A DNA stretch of 64,000 nucleotides from Pseudomonadota bacterium (GTDB lineage: Bacteria; Pseudomonadota; Alphaproteobacteria; Rhizobiales; Beijerinckiaceae). The stretch lies in assembly GCA_023386155.1 (NCBI GenBank), contig JAEWKH010000017.1, positions 19,572 through 83,571 on the forward strand, given 5' to 3'. Position numbers and translations under genes: made by a program. The notes beneath the pieces are model-generated. The model was not told the DNA's origin and did no database searches. It saw only the letters and a program-made list of their open reading frames with translations. Position 1 is the first letter of the stretch; the number at the start of each line of letters is the position of its first letter. Shown piece by piece: positions 60,629-64,000 of this stretch.

Positions 60629-61072
60629 ATGATGCATGTGCCTGAGATCGCGCTCGTCCATGACGGTCATGCCGAGCTCCACCGGATCGTCCTGGACGGC
60701 GTGAGAAGCTTCAACAGGACCCTCTTTGCCCAGCATCCGCCGGGGAAGGACCTCGCCATCGCCATTCGCGATCCAGACAGCCGCGAGCCTGTCGGAGGCC
60801 TTCTGGGCCGCATGAACGGCGGCTGGCTCGGCATCGAGCTGCTCTTCGTGCCCGAGGCCTTCCGCGGCATGGGCATTGCCACGCGGCTGATCGCGATGGC
60901 CGAGGTGGAAGCGCGGAAGCACGAGTGCCACGCGGCCTGGATCGACACGCTCAACCCCAAGGCGCTCCGGCTCTACCAGCGCCTGGGATATGAGGTCTTC
61001 GGCGAGCTCAAGGACTATCCCGTCGGCGGCAGCCGCTTCTTTCTTCAGAAGAAGCTCGGACCCGTCATGTAA
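60629..61072 (+). CDS. GNAT-family N-acetyltransferase
   Basis: 147 residues, single GNAT domain. Acetyl-CoA site GIELLFVPEAFRGMGIATRLIAMAE (RxxGIA loop, about residue 75) and ALRLYQRLGYEVFGELKDYP near the end. Substrate unknown. It probably belongs to the same transcript as the M20 hydrolase (ten bases apart). Start choices are MM at positions 1 and 2. Confidence 0.85.
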   Translation: MMHVPEIALVHDGHAELHRIVLDGVRSFNRTLFAQHPPGKDLAIAIRDPDSREPVGGLLGRMNGGWLGIELLFVPEAFRGMGIATRLIAMAEVEARKHECHAAWIDTLNPKALRLYQRLGYEVFGELKDYPVGGSRFFLQKKLGPVM

Positions 61073-61078
61073 GAAAGA

Positions 61079-61603
61079 TCAACCGCGCCACTCGTCCGCG
61101 AGGATGGCCCAGCGCTCGTGATCGCGCCATTCGCCGTCGATCTTGAGGTAGCGCGGCGAATAACCTTCCTGGCGGAATCCCAGCCCTTTGACGAGCGCAC
61201 GGGATGGCGCGTTGCCTGGCTGAATGTTCGCCTCCAGCCGGTGCAGGCCGAGTTCGCCGAAGGCATGGGAGACGACGAGGCGCACCGCTTCGCCCATCAA
61301 TCCGCGCCCGTTCATGCCGGCCACGCCGTAATATCCCATATAGGCGCTCTGGAAGAAGCCGCGCACGATCTCGCTCACATTGACGACGCCGACGATCTTG
61401 CCGCTCTCCCGCTCGCGGGCGATGAACCCGATGGACCGGTCGCCGTCGCAGCGGGCAAGGTAACCGAGGAAGCTCGCATGATCGCGGCAGGGCGACACCC
61501 AGGGCTCATGCAGCTCGACGCTCGCGAGGTTGGCGGCGATCAGCTCGGCGGCATCCGAGGCATGAACAGGGCGAATGACAACGCGTGACAACATGGAGTT
61601 CAT
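61079..61603 (-). CDS. RimJ/RimL-type GNAT N-acetyltransferase
   Basis: 174 residues. RimJ/RimL pattern: VIRPVHASDAAELIAAN, YYGVAGMNGRGLMGEAVRLVVSHAFGELGLHRLEANIQPGN (A and B motifs), ALVKGLGFRQEGYSPRYLKIDGEWRDHERWAI. Members acetylate N-terminal or small-molecule amines. Convergent with the other GNAT (six bases between stops), divergent from the small secreted protein. A start at 61594 (second Met) is also possible. Confidence 0.88.
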   Translation of the reverse strand: MNSMLSRVVIRPVHASDAAELIAANLASVELHEPWVSPCRDHASFLGYLARCDGDRSIGFIARERESGKIVGVVNVSEIVRGFFQSAYMGYYGVAGMNGRGLMGEAVRLVVSHAFGELGLHRLEANIQPGNAPSRALVKGLGFRQEGYSPRYLKIDGEWRDHERWAILADEWRG

Positions 61604-61674
61604 TCCAGCTTCAGGAACAATGGCATAGACATGCCGTTGTCGTCAGCCCTTTCTGAAACCATAAGGAATGGACC

Positions 61675-61980
61675 ATGCGATCCATCATTCTCCCTGCTTT
61701 CGCTCTTGCTCTCGGCGCAGGTTTCCTTGCTGTACCGCAAGAAGCCCAGGCCCGTTTCGGCGCTGCGCAGCTCGAAGCGCCGACGCTCGTGGACAATGTG
61801 CAATGCGTCACCCGCCGGATCCGCACCGTGCGTCCCAACGGCCGGGTGGTCTATCGCACCGTGCGGGATTGCGGCGTGCGGCCGGGATGGGGCCGGGTCG
61901 AGCGCTGCCGCACCGTGCGCGAGCGGGTGGTCCGCCCGAACGGCCGGGTGGTCTATCGCACCATTCGCCGCTGCCGCTGA
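61675..61980 (+). CDS. Small secreted Arg-rich protein with two Cys-bounded repeats
   Basis: 101 residues; family not recognised. Signal peptide MRSIILPAFALALGAGFLAV with cleavage near AQA-RF (residue 27). The mature part consists of two copies of a 23-residue unit, each beginning and ending with Cys: C44-...RTVRPNGRVVYRTVRD-C66 and C79-...RVVRPNGRVVYRTIRR-C101, joined by GVRPGWGRVER. It is strongly basic. The DNA of the copies is alike too, so it is an internal duplication. ATG has AAGGA seven bases upstream and a terminator follows the stop, so expression is well supported. Could bind polyanions or the cell wall; this is speculation. Confidence 0.72.
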   Translation: MRSIILPAFALALGAGFLAVPQEAQARFGAAQLEAPTLVDNVQCVTRRIRTVRPNGRVVYRTVRDCGVRPGWGRVERCRTVRERVVRPNGRVVYRTIRRCR

Positions 61981-62001
61981 TCGCGCCGGCATAAAGCATC
62001 C

Positions 62002-62031
62002 GGGCCCGGAGTTTTCCGGGCCCTTTCTTTT
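62002..62031. terminator. Intrinsic terminator
   Basis: GGGCCCGGA (62002-62010) and TCCGGGCCC (62015-62023), loop GTTT, then TTTCTTTT. Ends the small secreted gene; the stem is 6-28 bases beyond the lyase stop on the other strand, so it may serve both. Confidence 0.88.
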
Positions 62032-63661
62032 ACTCCAGCTCGCCGACGGCACTCTCGACGGCCTCGGTCACGGCGCCCGAGCGCACGAGATCGAGCGCCT
62101 GGCGCATCTCGGTGGCGTACCAGCGGTCCCCGTCGAGCGCCGGCGGAATGACGGCGCGAATCGCCTCCATGGCGGCGCGGGTGCCCTTCCCCAGCGGGTA
62201 GTCCTTGGCGAGGGGCTCGACGAGCGTGAGCGCCTGCGCGGCCATCAGCAACTCGCCGGCCACGATCTGCTCCACGTTCTCCACGATGGTGCGCGCCTTG
62301 CGCCCGCACCAGGTGGAGTTGGAGACGTGATCCTCGGCATTGGACTTGCCGGGAATGGAATCGACCGATCCCGGCGTCGCCAGCCCGCGGTTTTCCATCA
62401 CCAGCGCAGACATCGAGCACTGCACGGTGGCGAAGCCCGTGTTGAGGCCGCGCTTGCCGGCAAGCAGGTTGCGCGGCAACCCGTAGGACATGGTGGGATC
62501 GATGAGACGGGCGAGGCGCCGTTCGGAGATCGCCCCGAGATCCGCCATGGCGATGGCGAGGAAGTCCATCGCCTGAGCCATGTACTGCCCATGGAAATGG
62601 CCGCCCGAGATCGACACGTAGCCGCCCTGTCCGTCATCGAAGATCAGGGGGTTGTCGGTGGCGGAGTTCATCTCCGTGCCGACGATGCGCTCCACGTATT
62701 CCACCGCCTCGGCGGCCGGCCCGTGAACCTGCGGCGTGCAGCGCAGGGAATAGACGTCCTGCACGCGCGGCGCGGCGGGGGCTCCCGGCTGGCGCGGCTC
62801 GTCGGGGAAGACGATGTCGCGCGCTCCTTGCGAGCAGCGCTTCGTGCCGTCCAGGATCCGCAGCAGGTTGCGCGCCACGCGCGCCTGGCCCGGATGCGGA
62901 CGCGCCCTGTGCACGCGCGGGTCGAAGGCTGCGAGCTCGCCGCGCATGGCCTCGAGCGACAGGCACATGGCGATGTCGGCCTGCTTCAGGAGATGCCGCG
63001 CATCGTGCGTCGCGAGGGCCCCGAGGGCGAGCGAGGTGGTCGAGCCGTTGATGAGCGCCGAGGCATCCTTCGCCCCGAGGTCGAAATCGGGATCGAAGCC
63101 CGCCGCCGCGATGGCTTCGCGGGCCGGCATCCGCCGGCCGCGATAAACCATCTCGGCCTCTTCGAAACCGCAGACCGCGCCGGCCATGTGGGCGAGCGGC
63201 GCGAGATCGCCCGAGGCGCCGACGGAACCCTTCTGGGGGATGACCGGATGCAGGCCCGCATTGAGGAAGGCGAGGAGGCGCTCGACCAGCTCGACCCGCG
63301 GCCCTGAATAGTTCGACGCGAAGGCATTGGCGCGCAGCAGCATCATGGCGCGGGTCACGTCCTCGGCGAAGGGCTCCCCGATTCCCGTGGCGTGCGCGTA
63401 GACAGACTTGCGCTGATAGGCCGCCATGTCGCTGATGAGGACGCGCTGGTCCTTGAACAGCCCGACGCCGGTGTTGAAGGCATACATGAGCGGGGCGTCG
63501 TCATGCATCCAGGTGCGGTCGATGTAGTCGCGCGTCGCCGCGATGCGCTCGCGCGCCTCCGGCGCCAGGGTCGCTTGGGCGAATGCGCCCTGGGCATCGG
63601 GGCGCGCCACGCGCGTCACGTCCTGAATGCCGAGAGTGGCGCCGTCGAGCTTGACCGTCAT
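62030..63661 (-). CDS. Histidine ammonia-lyase family (aromatic amino-acid lyase)
   Basis: 543 residues. The MIO-forming Ala-Ser-Gly lies in GSVGASGDLAPLAHM (about residues 148-150). Catalytic tyrosine region reads MYAFNTGVG instead of the common YGxNTGFG. The loop that decides substrate carries KSVYAHATGIGEPFAEDVTRAM, keeping the His of histidine lyases rather than the FL/HL pair of phenylalanine or tyrosine lyases, but with Ala for Ser before it. A later region reads EDHVSNSTWCGRKARTIVENV, unlike the usual MGAHAARKL. HutH is the best guess, but no hutU, hutI or hutG gene is in view, so other aromatic or beta-amino acids are possible. It is the first gene seen of its transcript; upstream is the right edge. 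Confidence 0.82.
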   Translation of the reverse strand: MTVKLDGATLGIQDVTRVARPDAQGAFAQATLAPEARERIAATRDYIDRTWMHDDAPLMYAFNTGVGLFKDQRVLISDMAAYQRKSVYAHATGIGEPFAEDVTRAMMLLRANAFASNYSGPRVELVERLLAFLNAGLHPVIPQKGSVGASGDLAPLAHMAGAVCGFEEAEMVYRGRRMPAREAIAAAGFDPDFDLGAKDASALINGSTTSLALGALATHDARHLLKQADIAMCLSLEAMRGELAAFDPRVHRARPHPGQARVARNLLRILDGTKRCSQGARDIVFPDEPRQPGAPAAPRVQDVYSLRCTPQVHGPAAEAVEYVERIVGTEMNSATDNPLIFDDGQGGYVSISGGHFHGQYMAQAMDFLAIAMADLGAISERRLARLIDPTMSYGLPRNLLAGKRGLNTGFATVQCSMSALVMENRGLATPGSVDSIPGKSNAEDHVSNSTWCGRKARTIVENVEQIVAGELLMAAQALTLVEPLAKDYPLGKGTRAAMEAIRAVIPPALDGDRWYATEMRQALDLVRSGAVTEAVESAVGELE

Positions 63662-64000
63662 GACAGTTCCTCATGTTGAATGACAAGGGATACCGAGGCT
63701 TCGGACAGGGTGCAACCGGCCCTTCGCGAGGACACATGCGCATGGGTGTCTGCTGTGCGATGTCAAAGAGCCAGCCCCCTTGGAGCCAGCACCTTCAGGC
63801 CCGGCGCCTTGCGGGGCCGGGCTTGAAGGGTCGAGGGGAGGTGCGAGGGCATCCGGCTCGATGGGTATGGGTGAAGTGGAAGAGCCGGAGGGCGCCTCGC
63901 ACGCGGGATTTTTAGGCGTTTCGACTTGGACCCGCACAAGGCTGCCAAGGGCCTCCTGCCCGGCCGGCTGCGTACGCCGTCCGGCAGGCCCGCTCCCTGC
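63662..64000. other. 339-base region without a recognisable gene
   Basis: No coding frame with a believable start, codon usage or homology was seen on either strand. It contains a 17-base imperfect hairpin (63792-63808 with 63813-63829, loop TTGC; one G-T pair and one mismatch) which may be a terminator of a gene beyond the right edge or part of a repeat, and presumably the promoter of the ammonia-lyase gene at the left. Confidence 0.5.

Noticed and set aside
61631..63307. 558-codon plus-strand frame over the ammonia-lyase
   Set aside because: Antisense to a gene with a clear MIO motif, and it would run through an evident secreted-protein gene and terminator.
1..64000. CRISPR arrays, tRNA or rRNA genes, transposases, integrases
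   Set aside because: No regularly spaced repeats, no tRNA cloverleaf with CCA-end pattern, and no recombinase-like protein were noticed on either strand.

Overview
The window is chromosomal DNA of a high-GC alphaproteobacterium, most likely a member of the Hyphomicrobiales (Rhizobiales). Support for this is the BcsN-type cellulose operon, a Che3/Wsp-like chemosensory cluster, CtrA-like TTAACCAT half-sites, glutaryl-CoA dehydrogenase next to a divergent LysR gene, and a nested-palindrome intergenic repeat of the kind scattered in Methylobacteriaceae and Bradyrhizobium-like genomes. The genus is not determinable by eye; Microvirga or Methylobacterium relatives are a guess. No rRNA, tRNA, CRISPR array, phage or transposase was seen. 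Genes are tightly packed, with many ATGA, TGATG or TTGA overlaps.

Layout. 1-5849: sugar ABC transporter (ATPase cut by the left edge, permease, binding protein) followed by a sugar-phosphate isomerase/epimerase and a Gfo/Idh/MocA dehydrogenase, i.e. import and oxidation of an unidentified sugar or polyol. 5978-7040: two Zur-like Fur-family regulators in tandem, the second without metal ligands, with two clean palindromes between them. 7123-12110: RND efflux pump and its membrane-fusion protein, divergent from a TetR gene, with an operator lying between the -35 and -10 of the pump promoter. 12120-18131: glutarate/lysine-type catabolic block (gcdH, a DapB-like reductase without the usual catalytic histidines, a secreted orphan, a CaiB-type CoA-transferase), a divergent LysR regulator and a Bcr/CflA-type MFS exporter.

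18477-27456: cellulose synthesis operon bcsN-bcsA-bcsB-bcsZ-TPR gene; BcsA carries a PilZ c-di-GMP domain. 27724-38914: chemosensory cluster cheW-cheR(TPR)-cheW-mcp-cheA(REC)-cheB, then two histidine kinases (REC-REC-HK and REC-PAS-HK-REC). This is the Wsp gene set without a GGDEF output protein, closest in plan to the Che3 systems that control encystment or flocculation; its position next to the cellulose operon suggests it controls surface or aggregation behaviour. It is the most interesting unit in the window.

39152-44424: dipeptide/oligopeptide ABC transporter. 44433-49734: AI-2E-family membrane protein with an unusual cytosolic extension, Tat-exported hydrolase, M3 dipeptidyl carboxypeptidase and a small orphan. 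49815-57681: aldose epimerase, SMP-30 lactonase and amidase on the minus strand, divergent from a branched-chain-amino-acid-type ABC transporter with fused permeases. 57784-61603: ferredoxin with its partner ferredoxin-NADP reductase, an M20 carbamoyl/ureido hydrolase and two GNAT acetyltransferases. 61675-63661: a tiny secreted protein built of two Cys-bounded repeats, and a histidine-ammonia-lyase-family enzyme. The last 339 bases hold no convincing gene.
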